Shown here piece after piece: positions 1 through 11,311 of a stretch of DNA of 64,000 nucleotides. Source of the stretch: Sinotaia quadrata (Eukaryota; Mollusca; Gastropoda; Architaenioglossa; Viviparidae); the NCBI GenBank assembly GCA_028829895.1, contig CM054178.1, forward strand, positions 105,745,558 through 105,809,557, given 5' to 3'. Position numbers and translations under genes: made by a program. The first letter of the stretch is position 1. The number at the start of each line of letters is the position of its first letter. Under the pieces are notes generated by a model. That model did not search any database. It saw only the letters and a program-made list of their open reading frames with translations, and was not told the origin of the DNA.

Positions 1-893
1 TAAAGTATCACAGAAACTTAACAGAACCGATTTTTTTTTTTTTAAATCCCGAACTCACAAATTTATTTCTAGTGTAATATTCGTTTGAAACTGCCTGAGC
101 CAGAAAACTTCTTCACTTGCACTTATGTATAACAAATTCCCAATAAAAAAAGAATAACAAGGCGTGCGATACATCCCAAACAATAGTTCCCGTCAATGCA
201 GAAAGAAACCCAACAAAAGTAACAGCAAAACACAAATGCATTTGACCTAAGCAAATGGGTCAGAAAAGTTTTATCAATATATGTATATAGTAGCAGCTGT
301 TATCGAAAAAGATAACTCTGGGTAAAACCAAAGAGTTATGTCTCGCTGGTCGAGCCATATGTCATACATCATTTATTTTAATGCTAGACATTAATTTTTT
401 TTTTTTTGTTACTGAAACACAAAACAATTGGTGAAGAAATAGGAAGGACCAATCAATCACTGAAACATCACAACGGATGAGTAGTAGAATACAACCTGTA
501 AGACTGAAGCTAATGTTAAAAATAATGAATTACAGTACGCAGGTATTATACTAATGCTGTACGGGGCTAACACACACACATTGAATAGTAGGGTCTAATA
601 GCGGGCTTAAAGCTAATGTTGCATTATGATGAAAGCTAATTTTTTGACAGCAAAGAAATAATTAATTTGCTACACTTTGAAACACACATAAACACTGTCA
701 CTAACCCAGAAATACAACGTAACCAACAAGAGATAAAGGGGAGAGTGTGGTATTACTTACAAAATAAAATTAGCAATGAAGCTGATCATAAATAATACGA
801 ATCCAAATGGGGTTGTTACTGATTTTAAACATTTGGGAGATTTTGCTAATACGTAACTATTAACTAACAAATTTAGAACTCAGGCTTGCATTA
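1..893. other. AT-rich gene-free stretch
   Basis: No open frame, RNA gene or clear repeat is visible. The stretch is AT-rich with short poly-T runs near 31-43 and 392-407. Stop codons are dense in all frames. Confidence 0.6.
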
Positions 894-1090
894 CATATAA
901 TTATGACCTAAGAAATTTAGGAACGCTGGCTGGCATATAATTATAACCTAAGAAATTTAGGAACTCTGGCAGGCATATACTTATGACCTAAGAAATTTAG
1001 TAACTCTGGCTGGCATATAATTATAACCTAAGAAATTTAGGAACTCTGGCTGGCATAAATATAATTATAACCTAAGAAGTGTGGCTGGAA
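894..1090. repeat. 40-bp minisatellite, about 5 copies
   Basis: The core CCTAAGAAATTTAGGAAC recurs every 40 bp, followed by CTCTGGCTGGCATA. Copies differ by a few bases, and the last is shortened. Degraded relatives (TTTGGGCACTG, GGCTGGCAG) may continue to about 1400, so the present array may be the preserved part of an older, longer one. Confidence 0.85.
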
Positions 1091-4000
1091 TATAATTTTT
1101 TATGATGTAACAAATTTGGGAATTGCATGTATTTGGTGCTGGAATATAATTATTTTATAACAAAGGAAGCTTAACCGCTGGCAGATAAGTGTTACGTAAC
1201 ACACTTAGGCATGGTGACAAGGACGTACTTATGGAGAAACAAATATGAACATTATGGACGAAACATATTTATTAATAATGAAAGTGGGCTTTGGCAAACG
1301 TCTTAGGTAACATATTTGGGCACTGTGGATGACATAATTATTATGTAACAAAGTGGGCTTTCATATGGCTGGCAGCTGTCTTAGGTAATACATTTAAGCA
1401 AACTGTCTCAGTTACACAATAAAACGACATATTCTTAATTAATAAAATAAACTTTAAAAATAAATTAATCATCGTCCCAAATTATTATTTATCTTTGATA
1501 GATTTATGTGCAGAACTTGTCAGTCACGAAATATCTTAGGAAACTGACGTCACAAGAATATAAAAAAAGTATTGTGACGAATTTCATGCTTCAGTACCCT
1601 TCGCGAAACGTCAACGCAATGAGTATTCCGGAACATGCGCGGCCGTGACTGGTTATGAGATGGTCACCGAGTTGAGATGTAAATTAGTGTGTACTGATAT
1701 TCAGTTCATACATCCGACTAAAAAACCGTCTCTGCTTATCATTTCATATTTCACGTATACGACACTGGCAACCACAACAATGAACGACAACCAGAATCCA
1801 GGTCTGTGTGTGATAATGAAATTTGTCTAAAGGCCATATCCGAGACACCTGAAATAGAAGCGTAGATAGACAGGCAATTTGTCAGATGGTTTAAAGAGAC
1901 ACGTGACCGAGTAAGGAAGGCAGTAAAGATAACACTTGTTCTGAAAAGAATGCAGTCAATGTCCTCGAATTGCTTGCTGACTGAGGGAGTTTGTATGTGC
2001 GGTATACAATCGATAGATAAAGTTTTTATCTTACCCGTCGTCGTTAGATCTCAGTGAAAAGGAATGGATATGCAAGAGTAGCTATTTCTTTTCATAAGTG
2101 CACGATTTTGATTTTTAAATGTGTTTTTATTTTTTCGATTTTACTATTATAAATCGTTCCGATACAGGCAGTCTGTAAAGCATTTAGAGTACATTTTCTT
2201 TATTGACGAAGAAGAACGTATATAAACCTGTAAGTAGTTATTGGTGGATTTGTTAGTTTACGTGGTGGATATAGTGATTTTTATGCAGGAGTTTTCTGAG
2301 ACCCAGTGTAAAAAGACTGAGAAAGGCTGACCTTACAGATTGTAGTTAAAATGATGATAAATGTTAAATTATTTAAGAAAATATTTGTATAAAAGCTTTT
2401 GGTATGGCAAGCGTGTGGAAATGAAAGAGTTAAAAGTAAGTATGAATATATTAATTTAAAAAGTTGATAAATATGGCAAGCGGGGAAATGAAAATATACG
2501 AGTAATTCCCGGGTGTGTAATGGACTGTTACCTTCCGCTTGGTAATAATGATTCGAAGCAATGCAGACATATTTACTGCAGTAAAAAAATGCGGCATATG
2601 TGTGTAAGCACATGTGTTTGTGTGTGTATTTTAAAGATAGTATGAGTAGGCCAGTGCAAGTGAAAGGAATGAGTGTGTTCGCATTTTCCAAACTGAACTT
2701 CTGCAAATTTTATTAAAATTAAATTAAAAAATATCATCATCATCCTCTCACTACAAGAACTTATTAGCAACAACCACTACCATGCTAATTCCTCTTTCCA
2801 AGCGGCTAGCAGGTTGCATTCTTTGAGTTGGCACAACTTCTGCGCTCCTGCTAACGCCCTCAGAACAATCACTATCCCCTCTCCCCACCCCTCCCACACA
2901 CGCACACCTCCCTCATCACAGGCGGTGTGTTTACAATCAGGCTCTAGCAGCATACAGTCTGAAAAAGGTCACGTGAGTCGTTGGTGGATGTGTGTGTGTG
3001 TGTGTGTGGGGGGAAACAACAACCTGCTGGAAGTGCCCGTTAACTTTGAAACAAGACTTGCATTGAAGGAGTCGATAAGCAGAAGTGCCCGCTAGGCACG
3101 CCTAGCGCATTGCACAGAATCCACAGATAGTGTAGAGATGTTACAGCACTACGTCACACGAAGAGAATGACTAAGAGCTTCCGTAGTTGAATAATACAAT
3201 TGTGTGTTCAGTCTGGTGCGTCTTGTCTCACTAGTGAAGTAGCAAGTTTCCCCTCCTCCCCCCGCCCTCTGATTACGTTTTTCACTGTTAGGTTTGATAA
3301 GAACCAGGAGACTGGTTGCCAAAGCACCCCCCCCCCAACAAACAACAACAAAAAACTGTTACCAAACTTCCGTAATATAAGATTAATTTAATTTCCATCA
3401 AAATGCATAATCCCATCGGCCGGTGTAAACATGTCAGGTCTGACAACGTTTATTTTCATACCAATCGATATAAAAGGAAATATACATACATTAATGCAAT
3501 TTTCAAAAGGCCTTAAAAGTAGCTTAAATTTCCTTATTTTTGTTCCTTCATTTTTTATTTACCCCCCCAAAAAAAAAAATTCACCAATTTTCCAACATCA
3601 TCGAGCTTAAAATTCTGTTCTTCACGGTAAGTTTACAACATTCGCGCTTAATCGGCACAACGGTAAACTCGCGTTTAACCGGCATTTGTCTTGCTCTAAT
3701 GACATATTCGATCTAATAACACGGTTCAATCCCCATGCGCGCCGGAAGAAAAACAAAACAAACGACAGCTTAATGGATCTAATTGTGCACTTGGCACGTT
3801 TCAACGTGTCTAAAGACTTATTTCACTAAATTACAAATACAACTAACACAAATTTCAATTTATCTCTAATACTTGCAGAAATTTATACACCACACTTGAA
3901 ATGTAAAAGAAAAAAAAGATTGCATATATAAATGGCACTGTATGTAAGTACTTTTATCTTCCACTTGGCATGCATCCTTGGCGCAAAGGACTAAAATTCA

Positions 4001-4556
4001 AGGTCACATGCATTGGTACTGTATTCACTGGTGGACTCTGATTTCATCTACATCCATCTTGCATTTGAACCAACAAAACTGAAAAGATGCAAACACGTGC
4101 CACCGAATCGAGACTCCCTCTCCAACCCCGAGATTGTAATGAATATTTCTGACAACGCACAAATTTAACAGCTCAAGACAGTATTGCAAGGCTGTTGTAA
4201 ACAAAGATTGCACACAGAGATGACCCTTTTAGTGACAAGTAAAATTCACAAATCAACATTCTCGGTTTAATCACACTAACACTCGAAGTGAATGGAATAC
4301 TTTTGTTTTAAATTTTAATTTTAGAAATCTAACGAAAATATTGTTGTCCGCTTAGCAGACCGTTTTCTGGGGGGGGGGGGGAAGAAACCAAAATGCGTTA
4401 AGCTTATTCTCTTCTCACTTGCTCCAATCATGTGTATCGACGACTGAAAATGACAGGTGTTCGGACGGACCGTGCAGTCCTTGTAAAATCTCACAGATGC
4501 TCGAGGGGTGTACTATGAGGGCGACAGTCAGAGCCTTTTAATGCAACGAAGTTACC
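1091..4556. other. Gene-free stretch with short low-complexity runs
   Basis: No coding signal was recognised. Short (GT)n at about 2990-3008, poly-C near 3327-3336 and poly-G at 4369-4381 are present. A palindromic TGACGTCA lies at 1545-1552. A tRNA-like segment inside this stretch is listed separately. Short open frames of 60-140 codons have no recognisable content. Confidence 0.5.
3645..3747 (+). mobile_element. tRNA-like SINE head (candidate)
   Basis: A box A-like TCGGCACAACGGTAA at 3652-3666 is followed about 57 bp later by a close box B, GGTTCAATCCC, at 3723-3733. This order and spacing are those of an internal RNA polymerase III promoter of tRNA-derived SINEs. The acceptor and anticodon stems do not form a clean cloverleaf, so an intact tRNA gene is unlikely. 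No tail or target-site duplication was identified. Confidence 0.35.
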
Positions 4557-4915
4557 CGCACTATACAATATTTGTATTCCAGTACTCATTTAAGGCACTT
4601 AACGCACTACGCAATACTTGAACTCCTGTAAGCATTTAACGCACTACGCAATACTCATACTCCAGTATGCATTTAACGCATTACGCAATACTCGTACTCC
4701 AGTATGCACTTAACACATTAACACATTACGCAATACTCGTACTCCAGTATGCACTTAACGCATTACGCAGTACTTGAACTCCAGTAAGCATTTAACGCAT
4801 AACGCAATACTCGTACTCCATTACGTACTTAACGCACTACGCAATACTAGAACTCCAGTATTCACTTAACGCATCACGCAATACTTGTACTATCCCAGTA
4901 CACACGTAACGCACT
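4557..4915. repeat. 37-bp minisatellite, about 9-10 copies
   Basis: The unit carries ACGCAATACTCGTACTCCAG followed by a variable TATGCATTTAACGCATT. Copies vary by substitution (CACTAC/CATTAC, TCG/TTG) and small indels, such as an extra AACACATT near 4713. The divergence indicates an older array. Confidence 0.88.
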
Positions 4916-4958
4916 ATTCCTGCAAAATTGCTGTGTAGTTACTGATTGGTTGTATTAT

Positions 4959-5013
4959 GCGACAAGGATAGCATTCTTGCTGGCTTGCGACAAGGATAGC
5001 ATTCTTGCTGGCT
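4959..5013. repeat. Perfect 28-bp tandem duplication
   Basis: GCGACAAGGATAGCATTCTT and the following GCTGGCT occur twice, head to tail, without mismatch. A recent slip or unequal exchange is likely. Confidence 0.9.
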
Positions 5014-5130
5014 AAGGTAGTCGCAGCAACAAATGCACGATCGATATCTGCAACAGTGGCACACGGCTAACGCGGGGTGGAAGTTATATGCAAGTTATAT
5101 AAAAATAGCCGAAAAATAAAAGGCACAATA

Positions 5131-5510
5131 CATCTAAATTCTAAAGCAAAACTATAATAACTACATCTCAGTTCTAAAGCAGAAGTATAAAAAAATTGAC
5201 TACATCTCAGTTCTAAAGTATAAAAAATATGACTACACCTCAGTTCTAAAGTAGAACATAATGACTACATCTCAGTTCTAAAGCAGAAGTATAATGACTG
5301 TTTCTCAGTTCTAAAGCAGAAGTATAATGACTGTTTCTCAGTTCTAAAGCAGAAGTATAATGACTGTTTCTCAGTTCTAAAGCAGAAGTATATTGACTGT
5401 TTCTCAGTTCTAAAGCAGAACATAATGACTGTTTCTCAGTTCTAAAGCAGAAGTATATTGACTGTTTCTCAGTTCTAAAGCAGAAATATAATGACTCTTT
5501 CTCAGTTAAA
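5131..5510. repeat. 33-bp minisatellite, about 11-12 copies
   Basis: The core TCTCAGTTCTAAAGCAGAAG is followed by TATAATGACTGTT. Left copies (5131-5280) are diverged and of unequal length. The copies from 5280 to 5500 are nearly identical, so homogenisation is strongest in the right half. Confidence 0.9.
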
Positions 5511-6013
5511 CCTTCAAAAATATTTTATGCAGCATTCCAGAACATGTCCAACCTCCATTTTGTAGAGTGTTTGTTTATTTACAGCCAAATGGCCAAATTG
5601 CCGACGGCTCTTGAACCGATGGCAAACAGTGCTTCCACATCTTAGTCCTACTTTTAAAAAAGTAACATGGCATTAATGGTCGGTGTAAATCGTCTTAATG
5701 TCTTGGGCTCAGCATGGCAACACTATGACATATATCACAATTATTTTATCAAATTATTTTCAGTGAGAGTGCTACAATGAACGCGCAGTCTTAGGCGTTG
5801 TAGACTATTCAGCATTGAAGAAAGTTTGTGGCAAGACGCTGATGGAAGCATGCTAGACAAGGGCGGATAAGTCAGTCTGTATGGTGAAGTGTTCTCTGTT
5901 CGAATGTATCGTTTGAATGGGCAACAGATAAACATTTCTTCAAAAGAAGAGTTTGAAATGTTCGTTCGTGGACTGCGACATTCATTAGGATTGAAAAGAA
6001 GATAATGTAACGA
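5511..6013. other. Gene-free stretch
   Basis: No coding, RNA or repeat signal was recognised. A 64-codon open frame on the minus strand (5741-5935) has no recognisable motif. Confidence 0.5.
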
Positions 6014-6378
6014 CGATAACTAATTTAAGCCAACATAAACATCAATAACTAATATAAGCCAACATAAACATCAATAACTAATATAAGCCAACATAAACAT
6101 CGATAACTAATTTAAGCCAACATAAACATGAATAACTAATATAAGCCAACATAAACATCGATAACTATTTTAAGCCAACATAAACATCGATAACTAATAT
6201 AAGCCAACATAAACATCAATAACTAATTTAAGCCAACATAAACATCGATAACTAATTTAAGCCAACATAAACATCAATAACTAATATAAGCCAACATAAA
6301 CATCGATATCTAATTTAAGCCAACATAAACATCAATAACTAATATAAGCCAACATAAACATCGATATCTAATTTAAGC
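6014..6378. repeat. 29-bp minisatellite, about 12-13 copies
   Basis: The core TAAGCCAACATAAACATC recurs every 28-29 bp. Two variants, CGATAACTAATT and AATAACTAATA, alternate irregularly along the array. Beyond 6378 the pattern decays (AAGCTAATATAAAGAA) until about 6515. Confidence 0.9.
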
Positions 6379-6630
6379 TATTATGAAGAATGGCAACTTC
6401 TTAAGCTAATATAAAGAAAAATAACTATTTATGCTAATATAAAGAACGACATTTTAAATTAATACAAAGAATGATAACTATTTCAGCAAATAAAAAGAAC
6501 GATAACTAATTAAGTTCATATACAAAAATGATGAAATCCAAGAAAAAGTTTTTAAAAAATATTTAAAAGTATATAAAAATTAGAGTAGATAATTAAACCG
6601 GAGTTCTCCAGCAACAAGGAATTTCACTGT

Positions 6631-6768
6631 AATAGATTTGTATACTAATGAAGGCGACTATCACATTTAGATAGTTTTAGCTCAATGTATTAAAAAATTA
6701 ATAGATTTGTATACTAATGAAGGCGACTATCACATTTAGATAGTTTTAGCTCAATGTATTAAAAAATA
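6631..6768. repeat. 69-bp tandem duplication
   Basis: Two consecutive copies beginning AATAGATTTGTATACTAATG and ending near TTAAAAAAT are essentially identical. The copies begin at 6631 and 6700. Confidence 0.92.
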
Positions 6769-7362
6769 TATGACCAACAAATGTAAACACTAGCAAACAG
6801 CTTCGAAACAAAATCCTTTAAAAAGTGTTAAACATAGCATGCTATTCAGCCACAGAGCTACTTTCTCCCAACGAAAGTAACATTATGAAAAACAAACGTT
6901 AAAATAGAAATTGTACAAACTAAAATGCTGTACTCTGCATTTTTTCTGCAAATTTTCACTAGATAATTCCTTGGTTGAAGATAAGCGCTGGGAAACACAT
7001 CTTGTGTAGCACCTGTAAAGAGAATCTTTTAGAAAGTGCCTAGAAACCCATCATGTGTAGCATTAGATTTTTAGACAGCAATGATTAACTTAACATGAAT
7101 GTCACTAATCAAGAGAACTTACGTAAGCGCTGAAATACACATCGTTGTAAAGCACTGATAAATAGAACAAGGAAAAACTTAAAACTAAGAAGACGCCCCT
7201 CTTGAACATAGTTCTATTTTCAGATATTGCAAACATACAGTGAGAATTAAGTAGCGCCGTCAAGAAGAGATAGAAATAATGACATATCTATTTGTATGAC
7301 AGTTTACTATCAAAAGTGTACCGTTTGTCCGTCACGTAGTGATTCTGGCATGAGATAATAGA
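6769..7362. other. Gene-free stretch
   Basis: Unique AT-rich sequence with no recognisable coding, RNA or repeat content. Confidence 0.5.
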
Positions 7363-7462
7363 AACACACATACACACACATACACACACACACACATACA
7401 CGCACACACACACACACACACATACACGCACACACACACACACACACACTCTCTCTCTCTCT
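7363..7462. repeat. (AC)n then (CT)n compound microsatellite
   Basis: The AC repeat carries TACA and GCAC interruptions at 7363-7449, followed by pure (CT)n to 7462. The 67-codon minus-strand open frame across it is a repeat by-product. Confidence 0.95.
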
Positions 7463-8269
7463 AAAAGTAAACCGCACACCAAAAAAATCAAAGTAAAAAT
7501 TTGAAAAATTAAAACGAAAACCAGCGCGCTACGCGTCCAACAACTAATCTGAATAAAAACAAACTGCTCATTGGGTAATCAAGACAACAAAGACTAAACA
7601 CCCCTATCAACAAATAAACAACAAACAAACAAATACGAACACCACCACCACCAGCCCAATGAAAACAACATAACAACAACACAATAATAAAACTTTGGCC
7701 AACATGCCAATATTTATACCATGAAATTTATTCGAACGAGGCGCATAAAAACATTTCTTTTTCTGCTATGTCATATCACAAGGTCGCGCATAATTAAAAT
7801 GCACAAAACGAGACAAATCACGTGGTTGCACAGCGCTAGTGTTGCGTGCGGAACACTGACAGATTCAATCCGAAAGAGTGACGTTAATTGCCTAGGGAAA
7901 GAACACAACTTGCGAACAATTCATCTGAGTTTAGGGAGTTCAATCATTTAGTAAAAGAGGTTTATTTGTATAAATCGATAAGATTTTGCTATATGATCTG
8001 TTCCATGTTGTAATTTTTCTCGTTCTGAAATCTATGAAGTTATATAGTCTATGTATTGTTTGTTGTTTCAATAAGAAAACGTAATGCATTATAAAGAGGA
8101 AAAAAAACACACTTTTATTAATGCTGTATTTTAGTTGAAGTTTTTGACAAAATTATTCACCTGCCATATAGAATTATTAAGTTAACATTGTCAACATTTA
8201 TAATGATCAACCGAAAATATCACATTTTGTAAACCATGTTTTGCATTATTTTTCCTGTAACTCAATTGA
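7463..8269. other. Gene-free stretch
   Basis: Mostly AT-rich sequence with CAA-rich runs near 7590-7700. A 76-codon plus-strand frame at 7721-7951 shows no recognisable motif and no splice context, so it is not called as a gene. Confidence 0.45.
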
Positions 8270-8415
8270 GGTCATTTAGTACACACATGATGACCTTTGT
8301 ACTTGTACTGTCCATGTGGTCATTTAGTACACACATGATGACCTTTGTACTTGTACTGTCCATGAGGTCATTTAGTACACACATGATGACCTTTGTACTT
8401 GTACTGTCCATGTGG
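8270..8415. repeat. 48-bp minisatellite, 3 copies
   Basis: The core CATTTAGTACACACATGATG precedes ACCTTTGTACTTGTACTGTCCATG. Because 48 is a multiple of three, the array keeps one plus-strand frame open (8236-8496) with a 16-residue repeat. This is a by-product of the array, not evidence of a gene. Confidence 0.93.
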
Positions 8416-8531
8416 TCTTTTTTTCTACGTGTAAATGCAAAATCACACGAGCATGCATCCGCACCTTATTATTCAAAATGTCTGCGTGGGACATGAATCG
8501 CAGTGTTGGCTTGTACACATCAACATTTTAT

Positions 8532-8556
8532 TGGTGTCTGAACTAGGGTTGGAACC
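8532..8556 (+). other. tRNA-Leu-like primer-binding-site sequence (candidate)
   Basis: TGGTGTCTGAACTAGGGT, with the following bases, is complementary to a tRNA 3' end including CCA. The complement folds as a T-arm (CTCGG, TTCCAAC loop, CCTAG) with one mismatch. Ty3/gypsy LTR elements of the Steamer type use tRNA-Leu priming with a similar TGGTGTC start. CATCAACA just upstream could be an LTR end. No flanking LTR pair, gag or pol remnant was found, so this may be coincidence. Confidence 0.25.
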
Positions 8557-8885
8557 GAGTAGGGGGTAGGTCAGGGCTTATGTACCCCAGTGGCCAGCAA
8601 ACCCCTTGTCTGTCTTATGGCTAATGGTTGAAGGGCCTGAGAAGTCCAACTGCTTGTTGGAATAACAGTGTATCTCGAAATCAAAGGTTGAGAGTTGGGT
8701 TAGAGTGGAAATTCCCGATTTTTGGTATCAGATAATAGTGGGATTAGCATTGTTTTGAAAGGATTGTGGTTCATTTTCGTTTAAAGTAATTGTGGAGCAG
8801 TTTTGGTCCTGAGTGTTTTGAACCAGAGGGATCAGCTGTCGAGAACTGAAAGGGATTAGTTGAAAGTGCTGTTTTAAATTTTTAT

Positions 8886-9170
8886 TTCTGTGAAGAGCTG
8901 TGAGTAGGAAGTTTGTCTGCCTGTAATGACAGCTTTTCAGTTCTGACCCTTGTATATTGAGGATATGTGGATATAAATCTAAATATCGATCTCCATATCA
9001 GAAGGTTAGTTTGTGGAGAGCTGAGAGGCAGCAGTTGTGTGCTGCCTGTAAGATAACTTTGCAGTTCGCATCCTTGAGCAGTGCTGGTATGAAATTCCGA
9101 TTTCTATATTGGAAGGTTATTTGTGGAGGGCTGAGAGTTAGCGGTTGTGTTTGCCTGTATCTTTCTCAAC
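8886..9170. repeat. Diverged tandem repeat, about 110-123 bp, 2.5 copies
   Basis: TGGAGAGCTGAGAG-like motifs followed by GTTGTGT..TGCCTGTAA recur at about 8891, 9014 and 9124, with a later ATATCAGAAGGTTA/ATATTGGAAGGTTA. Similarity is moderate. This is an old duplication, and the 92-codon open frame across it is not supported as a gene. Confidence 0.6.
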
Positions 9171-9227
9171 TGTTTTTCCTGTCACTGCTGCCATATGCAG
9201 CCCATGTCTACTCATATTATCTCCCTT

Positions 9228-9420
9228 TAGTTTAAATATTATTAATTAATAGAGGGGTTTTAGTTATTACAGGAATTTTAGTTTAAATATTATTAATTAA
9301 TAGAAGGGAATTATTACAGGATTTTTGGTTTAAATATTATTAATTAATAGAGGGGTTATAGTTATTACAGGATTTTTAGTTTAAATATTATTAATTAATA
9401 GGGGTTATAGCTATATATGA
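9228..9420. repeat. 47-52-bp AT-rich minisatellite, 4 copies
   Basis: The core TTTAAATATTATTAATTAAT is followed by AGAGGGGTTATAGTTATTACAGG. Each copy holds the palindrome TTAATTAA. Copies begin at about 9228, 9280, 9327 and 9378. Confidence 0.9.
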
Positions 9421-11127
9421 TTTTTTTTTTTTTAGCATTGCTGTATCAATGTGTAATCTCACATGTATTTTGTTTTGATGATCGTTTTACTCTGGATTTT
9501 ACTTGAAAAATATTATTTGATTTACCCTTTGTTCTTCTGTTTACTGCCTGTATTTATTTTATAAATCCTGTTTCATTTTAAAATTTCATTAAACTGTGTT
9601 TCTTATTTCAAGATTGTTATAGTCGAATTCAATGTTTGAGTTTTGCGACCATCTATTATAACGTCATACTGTAACTGTCTCTGTGTTTGTGACGTCAGGG
9701 TAGTGTTGTGTGGAGCGTGTCTTCTCACGTCATTGCCTCCCCAGTATGACGAACAGCGCTTGTCGAGGTGAGTGGGGGTGGGGGTGTCGAGCCGGGGAAA
9801 CAGAGTAGAATAGGTGCTGTGCATGGGAAGATGGTGGTCCCCCCCCCCTGGACTAAGGTAAGAAGGTACTGAGGAGCAGGCTAGTTAGCAATTAATATTT
9901 AGGCGAACTTAACCCCGCCGTTAAAATTAGCCTTGTTACAAAGTTATTATTTGTTAACAAAAAGAAGTGTTCGTCTCTCTGTGTCTTCTCCGATGTAAAA
10001 AAAATAAAGTTAAGAATACCTCCAAACCCCAGAAAGTTAAGTTTGGTCAGTCTTAGAGCCCCAAGAATCCATGAGCACTACTACTCATGTCCACGTCTTG
10101 CTATGACTGCCTAATGAGCCAGAACGTTCCCCCACCCCATCCCTTAAGTTTCAAAGACTGAAGCATCAGTCCAACTTCAGCCGTGCGCATGCTCCATCTT
10201 GATGATGGCGTTTTTTTCCCTGACACTCGACACCAGAGTTTTATCCATCAGGATAGCTAAGACACTACTGTCAATATTCTTTTCATGGTATAGCCATGTT
10301 TGAAGCACATTTTAAATTCAGACACAGTCAAACCTGAATATTTTTCCAGAGAGCTTTAAAACGCATTTTTTCCCACCAAGAAAAACAGTTCTAACTGAGA
10401 AGACCCTCTCTTTTTCTGTATTCTCAACACCGCACTGTCGACTCCTTCAGTTGCATGTTTTGCATCTCGTTCTCAACGCCCCCAATTTTCTCTGTCACTG
10501 TCCGTCTCCATAACTCTCGTGTATCTCATCTACCTTCAAACAAATGTATGTTTATTTGCTCGGCTTAAAAAAATACGTACCCTGACGTTATTACGTTTCT
10601 TTAGAATTGTAATTGGCTTACAGCTCGCAAGTTAAAAGCTCAAATATCTTCATCATCATTGTCGTCGTTTATAATATTATTATTGTTAGTAGTAGTAATA
10701 GCAACAGTAGTATAAGTAGCAAGAGTAGTATAAGTAGTAATAGCAACTGAGAGTCGCCATATCTCTCGAGACAGTAATACTTCTTCGACTCTCACGCTCC
10801 AGATGGGCAAAATGCTAAAATGCAGATTGTTGGGTTTGTACGAGCACTATACCGCTATGGAGTCCCAAGCTGCTTACATTTTTCACGGAAGGCGTCCTGA
10901 CTCCTACCTATTCATCATAACTTCACAAAACCCCGCCCACTAATCTCGAAAATAAATAGCAGATCTTCCACCCGAGCTTAATTAGCTACCTCTCATCAAA
11001 ATGGTCTCTAGTAGTTTCTATGAAATTCACGAAACAGGTGTTAAATCTATCAAAAAATCGACTAACGTTCTCATAAAATTAATATATTACGGGAACCGTT
11101 GCACGTACTTAATATAATTGAGGTGCG
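9421..11127. other. Gene-free stretch
   Basis: No coding gene was recognised. TGACGTCA at 9690-9697, poly-C at about 9839-9848 and an AGT/AGC-rich imperfect trinucleotide tract at about 10672-10750 are visible. Short open frames lack recognisable motifs. Confidence 0.45.
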
Positions 11128-11135
11128 GTGGAGGT
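11128..11135. repeat. 8-bp target-site duplication, left copy
   Basis: GTGGAGGT directly precedes the MITE and is repeated exactly after it at 11304-11311. An 8-bp duplication is the hallmark of hAT insertion. Confidence 0.85.
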
Positions 11136-11303
11136 CAGGGCCGTAATAACAGCATTATAGGCCCACGGGCAAAACAGTGCATTGGGGCCATTACCTACAC
11201 AACTACTCACAGGAATAAAACATACATAGATTGGCAAGGGGCCCCTATGCACGTGAGGCCCCCGGGCAAATGCCTAGCGTGCCCATGCGTTAAGACGGAA
11301 CTG
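11136..11303. mobile_element. hAT-type MITE (168 bp, non-autonomous)
   Basis: The element opens with CAGGGCCGTAATAAC and closes with GTTAAGACGGAACTG. Reading the right end in reverse complement gives CAGTTCCGTCTTAAC, so the ends match in 11 of 15 positions. Subterminal blocks also mirror each other: GTGCATTGGGGCC on the left and GGCCCCTATGCAC on the right. With the exact 8-bp GTGGAGGT duplication on both sides this is a short non-autonomous hAT element. It encodes nothing itself and would have been moved by a transposase supplied elsewhere. Short open frames over it are incidental. Confidence 0.85.
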
Positions 11304-11311
11304 GTGGAGGT
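11304..11311. repeat. 8-bp target-site duplication, right copy
   Basis: An exact repeat of GTGGAGGT, seen at the left flank of the MITE. Confidence 0.85.

Noticed and set aside
8236..8496. 86-codon frame with a 16-residue repeat
   Set aside because: It is explained by three copies of a 48-bp minisatellite.
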